The notes: a model not told the origin generated them from the letters alone. Counted from the first letter of the stretch, positions 53,817-62,907 are shown. The stretch: DNA of 64,000 nucleotides from Saprospira grandis DSM 2844 (GCF_000275825.1 NZ_JH719942.1:3838758-3902757), one strand, 5' to 3'. A program made the numbers and translations.

Positions 53817-55469
53817 ATGCACAAGAAAAAAGTCCTTTATCTGGCCTTGTCTAATCGGCAAGCCCTAGCTGATTTATTTCCAATTTTGCAAGCTTTTGCC
53901 CAGAAAGGGGTGGCTAGTTTGGCCCGTCCGAGAGGGCGGCTGCTGTTTCAGTTGGACCAATGGAAGAAGCGTTCTACCTTTGTTTTTGACCAACTACATA
54001 TTTTTTATGCGGCCTTGCCCGCTGGCCAAGAAGAAGGTAGTCAAAAGGCGTTAAGCCGCTTGTTGGACCTAAAACCAACTACAGATATAGCGGAAATTAT
54101 TAGCCATTACGATGGCCTAAATGAATTGAAAAAAGCCAGCCTAGCCGAGGGTTTTATGACCATTTTAGGGCAGTTGTCTGTAGAAAAGCAATGGCTATTT
54201 TGGGCTAAAAAAGAGGCTTGTTTGGGGCCTTATCATAAGGGGCGTTTGTTTTTTCACCCCCTAAATAGTGAGCTTTCCTCTGCCTGTTTGCTGGGCCTAG
54301 AAAAACAAATTGAAGCAAATCAATCTAGTGATATTTTCTGTTGGGATAATCCCGCTTTTGGTCCCTGGTACCTTTGCTGCCAATTGCTGATTGAACAAGA
54401 GCTGTTGTCGAGCGCCAACTATTTGTTCCAAGCCCTAGAAGGGGGAAAAGGACAGTTGGTTTTGGGGCGGATGCAGGATAAATTGCTGCCCAAACTCAGA
54501 GAGCAGCTGTTGCCCAAATTGCCTAGAGCTGTGGAGCTAGATCTTGTTCAGTCTGAATTACAAACCTATTTAAAACAAGGATTTTCTATTCTGCTTCTAG
54601 GGGAGCGAGGGAGTGGTAAAAACCACCAACTAGAGCAATTACAGACCATTTTGGGGGCTATTCCTCGCATACATGCCTTGGCGATCAATGAGGAGGACAG
54701 TATGATTCCTAAATTGTTTGGTCAAGAGGGCCAAATTGGCCTATTTGAAGAGGCAGATGGGGGTGCCCTGATTATTGAGGAGCTGCAACACCTAAGCATT
54801 AAGGCCCAATTGTGCCTGATGCAGGCCATTTCTACTGATCGGAACAATTATTTTAAAGGAAATGGCGGACTCAAACGCTATCAGTTTCGACTGATTTTTA
54901 CCACTAGTCTCGATCTAAAAGAACTGAAATCAGCCCTTTTGCCCTCTTTCTTTGACCGAATTGCGCAACTTCGAGTTAGTCTACCCGCCTTGAGAAATCA
55001 ACCACAGAAAATTATTACCGCCTGGCAATCGGTCTGGAAAAAAATGCGCTTTGCTATGCCTTGCCCCGATGCAGCAGAATTTCTCCTTTGGCTGCAACAA
55101 CAAGAGCTAAAGGGAAATTACCGAGACCTAGAACAGATCGCCATTGCGTATAAGGCCTTCTTCGATTTTCCCAAAGAGCTGCAAAAACGAAAAGGGCCAG
55201 AGGTCCTCGATTGGCTCAAAAAAGAGTTTGACCAGCCGCTAACTGCCGCTGCTAGCCTCCCACAACAGGCCATTCTAAATTATTTACTTCCGCCAGAGGC
55301 CTTTTTGAAAACTGAGAGCAATTTAGGCAATAAACTGCTCAATCGTTTTCGCCGACTTCTATTAGAATGGGCCAAAGAGGTAGAATCTCCCCGTGATTTT
55401 CTGGGAATCAGCTCAAAAACAGTCCATAACTGGAAAAATACAGCCGATAAAAAGCCGCCTAGTTTTTAA
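53817..55469 (+). CDS. Divergent RtcR/bEBP-like AAA+ regulator
   Basis: The product has 550 residues. Residues about 240-430 resemble the sigma-54 activator AAA+ module: Walker A LLLGERGSGKN (about 259-269), MIPKLFGQEGQIGLFEEADGGALIIEELQHLSIKAQLCLMQAI, where Walker B has Glu-Glu instead of Asp-Glu. The GAFTGA loop that contacts sigma-54 is absent (GQEGQIGLFEE instead). The C-terminus has a helix-turn-helix-like DFLGISSKTVHNWK. The N-terminal 230 residues faintly recall the CARF-like sensor of RtcR (QWKKRSTFVFDQLHIFYAAL; WYLCCQLLIEQELLSSANYLFQAL). It ends in an 11-bp overlap with the convergent gene. No rtcB or rtcA gene is in the window. Confidence 0.75.
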   Translation: MHKKKVLYLALSNRQALADLFPILQAFAQKGVASLARPRGRLLFQLDQWKKRSTFVFDQLHIFYAALPAGQEEGSQKALSRLLDLKPTTDIAEIISHYDGLNELKKASLAEGFMTILGQLSVEKQWLFWAKKEACLGPYHKGRLFFHPLNSELSSACLLGLEKQIEANQSSDIFCWDNPAFGPWYLCCQLLIEQELLSSANYLFQALEGGKGQLVLGRMQDKLLPKLREQLLPKLPRAVELDLVQSELQTYLKQGFSILLLGERGSGKNHQLEQLQTILGAIPRIHALAINEEDSMIPKLFGQEGQIGLFEEADGGALIIEELQHLSIKAQLCLMQAISTDRNNYFKGNGGLKRYQFRLIFTTSLDLKELKSALLPSFFDRIAQLRVSLPALRNQPQKIITAWQSVWKKMRFAMPCPDAAEFLLWLQQQELKGNYRDLEQIAIAYKAFFDFPKELQKRKGPEVLDWLKKEFDQPLTAAASLPQQAILNYLLPPEAFLKTESNLGNKLLNRFRRLLLEWAKEVESPRDFLGISSKTVHNWKNTADKKPPSF

Positions 55470-56898
55470 GAAAAGCCTCCCAATAGTCAGTTAAGGGCAG
55501 CAGCTGGTTCCACTCTTGCCAAATGGCATCTTTGGGCAAGGCCCGCAGCTGCTGCGCATATAGCGCTAAAAGGTCCAGTTGCCCCTCCTCACTCAAATCG
55601 CCCAACTGAAGCAGTAGCTTGAGGTTCTTTTCATAGAAAGGATAACGATTGGCCTGCCGACCCAAACCCTTAAGGTCTTGCTCCACTTCTGCCAATTGCC
55701 CCCTGAGCTTGCCCGCCCGAAAATTTTCCCAATAGACAATTAAGTCAATGGTTTTGGCCCGCAAATTAGGGAGTTCTAGGCCCTGAAGTAGCTGCATGCA
55801 GTGCTGCAGTTCTCCAAAATGCCCCCCCCCGTATAAGGGCGATAGCACCAAGGGCAATAGCTGCCCCAAAATAGCCTGCTGCTCCAAACCATAACGCTTG
55901 ATTAAGGGCAAACTCTTTTCCGTTAAGAATTTGGCCATCTGAGCCCCCTCTAACCGATCTTGCCAATATAGGATAAATAATAAATGTAGATGCAATAACC
56001 TAGGATACAGGAATTTATGTTTCTTGCAATGAGCCTCTGCTTTCTCAAACTCAACCCAAAGCGCCCCCTCTTCCTGCAAACCCAAAGAAAAACTAAAGTG
56101 ATTCATCAACAGTTTTAGATAGGCCGCCGCCTGCGCCTGCACGAGCTTGGGCCGCTCTTCCATACTGTCCAAAGCCGCCTGACTATGCGCCAAAGCTTCC
56201 TCATCTCGCCCCTTGGCCTTGGCCAAAAGCGCCTGAGATTGCCACCAACTTCGCATGGCTTTGCTGCTCGCCGGCTGATAGTCTTTATCCAAAATTTGCT
56301 CTTCTACTAAGCGCTGCATTTTTCTGGCCCGACTCTTACTCTCCAAAGGACTAGATGGCGCATTCATCATCCGACTCAATTCCTCATTAACCAAAGCATA
56401 CTGACTATAATTGTGCAAAAGAGCTGCCGTTTCCTGTAAAGCCAAAAAAGGCGGTTTCACTTTTCTGTGGGCCTGCCCCAAACGCGCCTGCAAAGACCGA
56501 CACTCTAGCAAAAGCTCGTATTCCTCAAATTCCTCGGCCAAATTACTGGCTTTGTCCAACTGACTAATCGCCAAATCATATAGCTGCTTCTGAATCAGAA
56601 TTTCAGCGTTATCTAACAATACCCGAACCTTAGAACGCCCCGTTTTTTCCTCATGATAGGCCCGCAAACTCTTGAGCAATAACTGCTGCAATCGGTTTTT
56701 ATGCACCTTCAGGTTTTTGGCAAAAGAAGCATCCCGCAAACGCCGCTTGATCTGCTCCTCATCATATTCTTCCTGCTCGTTAATGAGATCAAAAAGATGA
56801 GAGGTGTGGCTATCTCGGCTGTCTTTCTTAAAATATCGCTTTTCTGCCGAGCTCATCGCCTGAATCATTCGGAATAAATCGCTACTGGGTGTTTTCAT
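55459..56898 (-). CDS. TPR-like helical-repeat protein
   Basis: The product has 479 residues and no signal peptide. It opens LFRMIQAMSSAEKRYFKKD, a start I associate with a Bacteroidota family of cytoplasmic helical-repeat proteins, followed by NLKVHKNRLQQLLLKSLRAYHEEK and many TPR-like helix pairs. No enzymatic motif is seen; a scaffold role is likely. The 3' end overlaps the regulator gene by 11 bp, so transcripts of the two converge without a terminator. Confidence 0.82.
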   Translation of the reverse strand: MKTPSSDLFRMIQAMSSAEKRYFKKDSRDSHTSHLFDLINEQEEYDEEQIKRRLRDASFAKNLKVHKNRLQQLLLKSLRAYHEEKTGRSKVRVLLDNAEILIQKQLYDLAISQLDKASNLAEEFEEYELLLECRSLQARLGQAHRKVKPPFLALQETAALLHNYSQYALVNEELSRMMNAPSSPLESKSRARKMQRLVEEQILDKDYQPASSKAMRSWWQSQALLAKAKGRDEEALAHSQAALDSMEERPKLVQAQAAAYLKLLMNHFSFSLGLQEEGALWVEFEKAEAHCKKHKFLYPRLLHLHLLFILYWQDRLEGAQMAKFLTEKSLPLIKRYGLEQQAILGQLLPLVLSPLYGGGHFGELQHCMQLLQGLELPNLRAKTIDLIVYWENFRAGKLRGQLAEVEQDLKGLGRQANRYPFYEKNLKLLLQLGDLSEEGQLDLLALYAQQLRALPKDAIWQEWNQLLPLTDYWEAFLKN

Positions 56899-56928
56899 AT
56901 TAGTAGTATCTGCTAAATGTTGTTGTTT

Positions 56929-57078
56929 TGGGGCTGCCCCGCCCTACGGGCGGGTCGGGCTGTGTCGGGGCTCGCAGGTCTGCTCGGCCCTGCGCTTTTT
57001 CGCTACGCTCAAAAGCTGGGTCTGCGGCTGCGCCGCCCCCCTTTCCATCCCTCAGCCTGCGGCCCTTCGGGCCTGTAG
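56929..57078 (+). repeat. GC-rich interspersed repeat, subfamily B, forward
   Basis: Head GGGGCTGCCCCGCCC, core CTCGCAGGTCTGCTCGGCCC, a CTTTTTCGCTACGCTCAAAAG hairpin with one mismatch, tail CCATCCCTCAGCC and GGCCCTTCGGGCC. Confidence 0.85.
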
Positions 57079-57193
57079 ACCGCAAAAATAGGCTCCAAAA
57101 GGCCCAAAATTACAAAAATTTAAAAAAGACTTGAATTTGGGCCCCGCTTTTCCCTTTGAATTTGCAACTTTGGACCAAAATAAATCGCCAAGC

Positions 57194-57964
57194 ATGACAG
57201 ATCTATACCCTTTTTTGGGCAAAAGCCCTAACCGACCCTTCTTTGAGCTACTACTCAAGTACCAAAATCCCCAAGCTGCCAAATGGGCCTGGACGCAAAT
57301 TAACCAAAATGATAACTGGCCCGGCGGCTGGATGTTGCGCCTCTGGCTTTGGCAGGGCGGATATAAAACAGAGGAGGAAGTGGGTAGTTTAGACCTAAAT
57401 AGCCAAACTGATTTTTGGATGGATTTAATTGAGGCTTGCCGCCTCCTAGACCTCTGGCAATCAGAACTCAAGCAAACTAAAGCCGCCCAAGATTTAGCTT
57501 ACCGCCTTTTGCCCCTGCTCAATTTCGCCGCCAATTTTTTGGCCCAAAATAAGGAAAACAAAAAATTAGAGGAAGTTGCAGAACTCAGAGATTGGCTCCT
57601 CTATATGGCCTGCTACTTTGAGGACCGAAAGGATAAGGAGGGAGAACTGAGCATGCGCTATGCCCGCCTTTTACTCAGTCAGCACTTTTTTAGTACAGCC
57701 CCCCAACTTATTGGACCAGATATGATTGGCGTAGCCAAAAACCTCGAAGAATTTGGCCTAAACAATAAAGCCCTCGCTTTTTTTCAGGCCGTGATTAGCG
57801 ACTTTGAGCCCTTATATGCCATTTTAGCCAATTTGCCAAAACGCAGCCTAGAAGAAAAACTACAACTTTGGGCCCTTAAGGAGGCCTTTTTGGGCCAAAA
57901 TCGCCTGGCCCAAACCAATTTACCCAACTATTTTGAGCAGTTTGAAGCCCTGCTCCGAGATTAA
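57194..57964 (+). CDS. Cytoplasmic helical protein, unknown
   Basis: The product has 256 residues, rich in Trp, Leu and Gln (WAWTQINQNDNWPGGWMLRLWLWQGG), predicted all-helical and TPR-like, with no signal peptide. The ATG at 57194 is preferred over 57131 because the upstream codons overlap a promoter-like stretch (CAACTTTG). No family is recognised. A bidirectional terminator separates it from the convergent gene at 58018. Confidence 0.78.
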   Translation: MTDLYPFLGKSPNRPFFELLLKYQNPQAAKWAWTQINQNDNWPGGWMLRLWLWQGGYKTEEEVGSLDLNSQTDFWMDLIEACRLLDLWQSELKQTKAAQDLAYRLLPLLNFAANFLAQNKENKKLEEVAELRDWLLYMACYFEDRKDKEGELSMRYARLLLSQHFFSTAPQLIGPDMIGVAKNLEEFGLNNKALAFFQAVISDFEPLYAILANLPKRSLEEKLQLWALKEAFLGQNRLAQTNLPNYFEQFEALLRD

Positions 57965-57968
57965 AAAC

Positions 57969-58003
57969 AAAAAGGGCTGCTCCCTAAAGGAGCAGCCCTT
58001 TTT
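57969..58003. terminator. Bidirectional terminator
   Basis: AAAAAGGGCTGCTCC pairs perfectly with GGAGCAGCCCTTTTT around CTAAA, between convergent genes. Confidence 0.93.
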
Positions 58004-58017
58004 GTTGCAGCACCAAC

Positions 58018-58644
58018 TTATCGAGCAGCGCCACCATACATTTTTTCATAGCGCTCTCGGCTATAGCCTTTTTCTAGGCGAGTTTTGGGGCTAAGAAAAC
58101 GCAAATAAAAACGCTTGGCCAAACTGGCAAACTCTAAGGCCTCTTTTTTACCCTCTTTGGTGAAATTTAGCTTGGCTTTATGCATCGCAAACCACATCTC
58201 TAACATCATAAAAGCCTTAGACTCTTCTTTTACGTATTTGTTGTTCTTAATTCCATTGCGCCAAGTTCCATGACGCTCAAACAAGAAGGTTCGCATCCCC
58301 TTAGGCGAATGGTCCGTTGGCTTGGGCGTAAAGGCAAAACTACATTTAGCCTCAAAAAGGGCAAAGGCTTTTTCACAGGCAGCCCTTGCCTGATATTGGA
58401 TATCATTAGCCTCCTTTGCCAAATCATAAATATCTTCACCCGCCTTAATCCGAGCTCTCAAGCCAAAGGCGAGCTCTTTAAAAGCAGCTGCCTCTGCTTC
58501 CGTCATGACGTATTCGTCATCTGTCATGGGGTTTTCCTCCATCATGTTCATTGTTGTTTCAGTAGATAAATGATTTTCTGCTGCTTGGGGCATACTGCTA
58601 AAAGCAAGCAAGGGGAAACTACAAAAAACGATTAGCTTTTTCAT
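58018..58644 (-). CDS. Exported helical protein, unknown
   Basis: The product has 208 residues with a signal peptide (LIVFCSFPLLAFSSMPQAA, cleavage near 22). The mature protein is mostly helical and charged (MTEAEAAAFKELAFGLRARIKAGEDIYDLAKEAND), with a conserved-looking KCSFAF...HGTWRNGIKNNKYV segment and a basic C-terminus. No family is recognised. It is divergent from the lipoprotein at 58718. Confidence 0.8.
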   Translation of the reverse strand: MKKLIVFCSFPLLAFSSMPQAAENHLSTETTMNMMEENPMTDDEYVMTEAEAAAFKELAFGLRARIKAGEDIYDLAKEANDIQYQARAACEKAFALFEAKCSFAFTPKPTDHSPKGMRTFLFERHGTWRNGIKNNKYVKEESKAFMMLEMWFAMHKAKLNFTKEGKKEALEFASLAKRFYLRFLSPKTRLEKGYSRERYEKMYGGAAR

Positions 58645-58717
58645 ATCTATAGTTTATCTTGTGAGAAATTTTAAATCGAGCTCATCAATATTTAGACCAT
58701 AAGTAATATATAAGGAT

Positions 58718-59158
58718 ATGCAATATTTTTACCTTTTAGTTTTATTATTTTGCCTTGGCGCCTGTCAGCTAGAGTTGCAAGAAGGCACTGGCCAAGACTT
58801 AGAACAGCAAGAGCAGACTGCTCAGCCAGATGAGCCCGCCAAAAGAAGTATACTAAAAAAGGACTTTGATTATGAAGACCTAGAATTTAAGGGCCAAGCT
58901 TTGCGAATGACCAAACATGGCCGTTGCCGCTCTGCTTGTCGACATATTGATGCCTACGAAATTCAGGAAATTTTGGAAAAGGGCAAAATCAATTATAAAA
59001 AAACAAGACCCAACGACCAACCTTGTCCCTCTTTTGCCTATGAAGGCCTTAGCCGAGATGGCCAAAAGCTACGAGTGGTTATTGGCGCTTGTGAAACGGA
59101 CCCTAGAGTAATTACGGTAATTGATTTGGGCAAAAAATGGTCTTGTAGCTGTAAGTAG
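58718..59158 (+). CDS. DUF4258-domain lipoprotein
   Basis: The product has 146 residues with lipobox CLGAC (Cys16). After a Gln/Glu-rich spacer, residues about 65-140 match DUF4258 (ALRMTKHGRCRSACRHIDAYEIQEILEKGKINY...YEGLSRDGQKLRVVIGACETDPRVITVIDL). The domain relates to small RelE/BrnT-like folds, which are normally cytoplasmic; here it is exported and lipidated and has extra Cys pairs (CRSAC, CSC) that suggest disulfides. Confidence 0.8.
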   Translation: MQYFYLLVLLFCLGACQLELQEGTGQDLEQQEQTAQPDEPAKRSILKKDFDYEDLEFKGQALRMTKHGRCRSACRHIDAYEIQEILEKGKINYKKTRPNDQPCPSFAYEGLSRDGQKLRVVIGACETDPRVITVIDLGKKWSCSCK

Positions 59159-59166
59159 GTCCCAAA

Positions 59167-59316
59167 AGAGGAGCGAAGCGACGACCGGCTGAGGGATGGA
59201 TCGCAGTGGCCCGCAGGGCCAGACCAAGCTTTTGAGCAAAGCGAAAAAGCGATGGGCCGAGCAGACCTGCGAGCTGCAACACAGCCCGACCCGCCCGCAG
59301 GGCGGGGCAGCCCCAA
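59167..59316 (-). repeat. GC-rich interspersed repeat, subfamily B, reverse
   Basis: Minus-strand head GGGGCTGCCCCGCCC, core CTCGCAGGTCTGCTCGGCCC, hairpin CTTTTTCGCTTTGCTCAAAAG, tail CCATCCCTCAGCC. The head is about 20 bp from the TTG start of the ABC ATPase. Confidence 0.83.
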
Positions 59317-59336
59317 AAAAGAAAAAAAACAGAAGA

Positions 59337-60236
59337 TTGGATAGTAGTTTATTAAAATTGGAAGGCGTTTATAAGCAATATGCCGGGCATACAGCCGTAA
59401 ACGACCTCAGCTTTGAGCTAAGTAGGGGCCAGATTTTTGGCCTTTTAGGGCCCAATGGAGCGGGAAAAAGCTCTTTAATTCGGATGATTTGCGCCATTAC
59501 AAAGGCCGATAAAGGCCAGATTTTCTTTGATGGAAAATTGGTAGGCCCAAAAACACAGCGCAAAATTGGCTATATGCCCGAAGAGCGCGGCCTGTATAAA
59601 AAAATGCGGGTGAGCGAGCAAATTATGTATTTGGCCCGCCTCAAGGGGCTCTCTAAAAAAGAGGCCAAAAAACGAATGACCGCTTGGCTGCAACGCTTTG
59701 ATATTGAAGATTGGAAAAAGAAACGGATCGAGGAATTGTCTAAGGGCATGCAGCAAAAAATCCAGTTTATTGTGACCGTGATCCACGAGCCCGAACTCTT
59801 GATTTTAGACGAACCCTTTTCGGGCCTAGACCCTCTCAATAGCCAAATTATCCGAGAAGAAATTTACCGCCTCAAAGAGGAGGGCAGCACCATTTTGTTT
59901 TCTACCCACCGCATGGAGCAAGTGGAGCAAATCTGCGAGCAAATTTTGCTCATCAATAAGGGCGAAAAATTATTTTTGGGCAAGGTGGCCGAGGTCAAAG
60001 AGCGCTTTAAGAAAAACGAGTTCTTGATCCAAACTCAAGGTCCAGCCGCTAATGATTTTGCGCATACTTTTGAGCTCTTGGACCAAGGCGAAGATTGGCT
60101 GAAAGTCCGTTTGCAAGAAACGCAAACAAGCGCAGAACTTTTTGCGGCTGTTGTAGATGCAGGCCTGCCAATACGGCGTTTTGAGGAGGTTTTGCCCAGC
60201 TTACAAGAGATTTTTATCGAAATGGTACAGGAATAA
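59337..60236 (+). CDS. ABC transporter ATP-binding protein (NatA/DUF4162 type)
   Basis: The product has 299 residues. Walker A GPNGAGKS, Q-loop GYMPEERGLYKKM, signature LSKGMQQKIQ (variant of LSGGQ), Walker B LLILDEPFSGLDP and His-switch FSTHRM. The C-terminus (about 225-299) is a DUF4162-type tail. No in-frame ATG lies before Walker A, so a TTG start at 59337 is proposed, just after a B-type repeat. It pairs with the permease 4 bp downstream in a Na+ or drug efflux-like exporter. Confidence 0.92.
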   Translation: MDSSLLKLEGVYKQYAGHTAVNDLSFELSRGQIFGLLGPNGAGKSSLIRMICAITKADKGQIFFDGKLVGPKTQRKIGYMPEERGLYKKMRVSEQIMYLARLKGLSKKEAKKRMTAWLQRFDIEDWKKKRIEELSKGMQQKIQFIVTVIHEPELLILDEPFSGLDPLNSQIIREEIYRLKEEGSTILFSTHRMEQVEQICEQILLINKGEKLFLGKVAEVKERFKKNEFLIQTQGPAANDFAHTFELLDQGEDWLKVRLQETQTSAELFAAVVDAGLPIRRFEEVLPSLQEIFIEMVQE

Positions 60237-60240
60237 AATT

Positions 60241-61596
60241 ATGCAAAAACTTTGGTTAATTATTAGTCGGGAATATGGCTCTAGAGTACGGAAAAGAAGC
60301 TTTATTCTGACCACAATTCTCACGCCACTAGGCTTTTTATTGCTCTTTAGTATTAGCATTTTTGCCAGTATGTCGGCTGTGAGTAAAGAAAAAACAATTT
60401 GGGTAGCAGATGAGGCCAATCTGCTCAATCAGGCCGATGGAGCACTCTCTTCTTCAGCCAATTTGAACCTGATTCCGGCCCCAAAAGTAGGCATTGATAG
60501 CCTGCAGCGCTTGTTGGCCAAGGCCGAGGATAGCCCTATTGATGCACTTTTGCATATTCCCAAAACAAGCGTGCAAAATAGAGAAAACTTAAGCAATTTA
60601 CTGACGATTCAGTTGGCGCTTTATGGCCGAGAACCACTCAGCGCTAGTACCCAATCTATTTTGCGGCAGCGCCTGAGCCGCCGGCTTATTAAGGAGCGCA
60701 GAAAGCTATTGGGCATCAATTTAAAGGACCTAGAACGGGCCGAATTAAAGGGCAGCGACCTGCATTTTAATCAGCTCAATGTAGCGGGCGAAGAAGAAAC
60801 AGCTGCCTCTGCACAGGTTTATTTGGCCAGCTTTTTAGGGGGCGGCATGATGATGCTCATCTATATGGTCATCCTGATTTATGGCAATATGGTTATGCGC
60901 TCGGTCATGGAGGAAAAAACCAGCCGAATTGTCGAAATTGTCATCTCTTCGGTGAAACCCTTTCAATTGATGTTGGGCAAAATTATTGGCGTGGGGGCCG
61001 TGGGCCTCACCCAATTTCTCATCTGGGGCCTCACAATTCCTACGCTGCAACTCATCCTCAGTTTGTTTGTGGCCCTACCCGCCGCCAGCAGCTCGCCTTT
61101 GCCCAGCGGCAGCGGCCTAGACGAGGACCAAATGCTGATGATTATGGACAACCTAGAAGGCTTCAGCCAATTTAATTATAGCTACTTAATGAGCTGCTTT
61201 TTGGCCTTTTTCTTACTCGGATACACCCTTTATGCCTCTATTTTTGCCGCCATCGGCGCCGCTATGGGCGACGATTGGGGAGAGGGACAATCACTCACCA
61301 TTATCGTCACTATCCCCGTGGTGGCCGCTATGCTCATTGGCCTACAAGCCATCGAAAATCCCCATGGCAGCTTGGTCGAATATGCCTCTTATGTGCCCTT
61401 TTTTGCCCCCGTCATCATGCCTGCCCGCCTCGCTTTTGACCCCCCCCTCTGGCAACTAGGGCTCTCCCTCGGCATCCTTTTCCTTTCGGCCATCGCCATG
61501 ATCTGGCTGTCGGGCCGCATTTATCGCATCGGCATCCTATTATATGGCAAACAACCCTCTGTCAAACAGTTTTTTTACTGGATGTTCAAGTTCTAA
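60241..61596 (+). CDS. ABC-2 type permease (NatB-like)
   Basis: The product has 451 residues with an N-terminal helix (FILTTILTPLGFLLLFSISIF), a long exported loop (about 55-200) and a C-terminal bundle of five or so helices (GGGMMMLIYMVILIYGNMVMRSVMEEKTSRIVEIVISSVKPFQLM is the conserved coupling region). It forms the membrane part of the exporter whose ATPase ends 4 bp upstream. The substrate is not known. Confidence 0.93.
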   Translation: MQKLWLIISREYGSRVRKRSFILTTILTPLGFLLLFSISIFASMSAVSKEKTIWVADEANLLNQADGALSSSANLNLIPAPKVGIDSLQRLLAKAEDSPIDALLHIPKTSVQNRENLSNLLTIQLALYGREPLSASTQSILRQRLSRRLIKERRKLLGINLKDLERAELKGSDLHFNQLNVAGEEETAASAQVYLASFLGGGMMMLIYMVILIYGNMVMRSVMEEKTSRIVEIVISSVKPFQLMLGKIIGVGAVGLTQFLIWGLTIPTLQLILSLFVALPAASSSPLPSGSGLDEDQMLMIMDNLEGFSQFNYSYLMSCFLAFFLLGYTLYASIFAAIGAAMGDDWGEGQSLTIIVTIPVVAAMLIGLQAIENPHGSLVEYASYVPFFAPVIMPARLAFDPPLWQLGLSLGILFLSAIAMIWLSGRIYRIGILLYGKQPSVKQFFYWMFKF

Positions 61597-61601
61597 TGGT
61601 T

Positions 61602-61748
61602 TTGGGGCTGCCCCGCCCTGCGGGCGGGTCGGGCTGTTTCGCAGCTCGCAGGTCTGCTCGGCCCTGCGCCGCCTTTGGCGGCTGGGTCTGGCGCTTCGCG
61701 CCACTGCTGTCCATCCCTCAGCCTGCGGCCCTTCGGGCCTGTAGGACG
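61602..61748 (+). repeat. GC-rich interspersed repeat, subfamily B, forward
   Basis: Head GGGGCTGCCCCGCCC, core CTCGCAGGTCTGCTCGGCCC, variable hairpin GCCGCCTTTGGCGGC, tail CCATCCCTCAGCC and GGCCCTTCGGGCC. Confidence 0.86.
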
Positions 61749-61874
61749 CCATAAAAATAAAATAAGGTCCCTTAACCGTTACTTTAGGCAACGTTTTTGC
61801 TAAGCACTGGCTAATTCATCGGGAGATAGCAAGGCCTATTTACCCAAATTTTTTAAATAAAAAATCAAATTCTC

Positions 61875-62843
61875 ATGAAGCATTGGATTTATCTTTCCGT
61901 ATTCGCCCTATTTTTGGGCCTCATGCCCCAAGAAGCACAGGCTCAGGGCTTTTTGAAGCGCGCTAAGGAACGTGCCGAGAAAAAACTCAAGCAGCGTGCA
62001 GACAAAGCCGTCGATAAAACAGTAGACAAAAGCTTGAATAATGCAGAGGATGCCGTTACGAGCAAGAAGAACACAACATCAAGTAGCAAAACAACCGACA
62101 AAAGCAGCAGTGCCACAAATAGCAGCAATGATGCAGCAGCAAGCAGCTCTGCAGCTTCTTCTAAGCGCAAAAAGGAGCTAGATAGCCGCCTGAGCAGCGC
62201 AGAAGAGGTGATGGATGCTTATTTTAATGCCCTAGGTGGCCAAGCCAAACTAGAAAAGCTAAACAATATTTATATTAAAGCTTCTGCCTCTATGGCGGGC
62301 CGCGAACTAGGTGAAGAGCGCATTATGATGCAGGGCCAAAAGTACCGCACACTTACCACTATGAGTGGCAATGAAATTCCCGAAACCTTTGATGGTAAGC
62401 AACATTTTTCTGATGGAAAAGTAAGCAGCCTAGATGCTGAAAACCTTAAAAAACAACAGCTCCTGGCTACTTATCCCGCCGAATTGGCCATGCAAAAACA
62501 AGGCTATAGCTTTGAGTTTTTGGGTAGCGCTAATGTACAAGGCAAAAAATGCTATAAAGTACGAAGCGAAAATGCAGAGAAAACAGAAAACTATCAGTTG
62601 TTTTTTGATATGGAAACTGGGCTGAAAGTACAGCAAATTCATAATTATATGCAAGCGACTCCCGGCACCAAAGGTGTAAATCGCCAACAAGTGGCCGTAT
62701 ATAGCAATTACAAAGAAGTAGAGGGCATTCAAGTTCCTTATACCGAAAAGCGCGCCTTGCGTGGCTATGAAATTAAGTATAATGTAGAAGCCGTACAGTT
62801 CAATATTGATCTGCCCGCCGAAACATTTGAAATCGAAAACTAA
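61875..62843 (+). CDS. Exported LolA-like protein with low-complexity linker
   Basis: The product has 322 residues. Signal peptide to about 24 (EAQAQ). Residues about 25-55 are a Lys-rich helix (AKERAEKKLKQRADKAVDKTV), then a Ser/Thr/Ala-rich linker (65-100). Residues about 110-322 resemble the LolA/LolB-like outer-membrane lipoprotein carrier fold used by many Bacteroidota exported proteins (VMDAYFNALGGQAKLEKLNNIYIKASASM, GLKVQQIHNYM, YKEVEGIQVPYTEKRAL, VEAVQFNIDLPAETFEIEN). It may bind lipids or lipoproteins. A strong terminator follows. Confidence 0.85.
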   Translation: MKHWIYLSVFALFLGLMPQEAQAQGFLKRAKERAEKKLKQRADKAVDKTVDKSLNNAEDAVTSKKNTTSSSKTTDKSSSATNSSNDAAASSSAASSKRKKELDSRLSSAEEVMDAYFNALGGQAKLEKLNNIYIKASASMAGRELGEERIMMQGQKYRTLTTMSGNEIPETFDGKQHFSDGKVSSLDAENLKKQQLLATYPAELAMQKQGYSFEFLGSANVQGKKCYKVRSENAEKTENYQLFFDMETGLKVQQIHNYMQATPGTKGVNRQQVAVYSNYKEVEGIQVPYTEKRALRGYEIKYNVEAVQFNIDLPAETFEIEN

Positions 62844-62865
62844 TCTTGAATTAGTCGATTCTTTT

Positions 62866-62900
62866 AGCCGCCCCTGCCTTCAGGCAGGGGCGGCTTTTTT
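62866..62900 (+). terminator. Terminator of the LolA-like gene
   Basis: AGCCGCCCCTGCC pairs perfectly with GGCAGGGGCGGCT around TTCA, followed by a T tract. Confidence 0.93.
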
Positions 62901-62907
62901 ATTAGTG

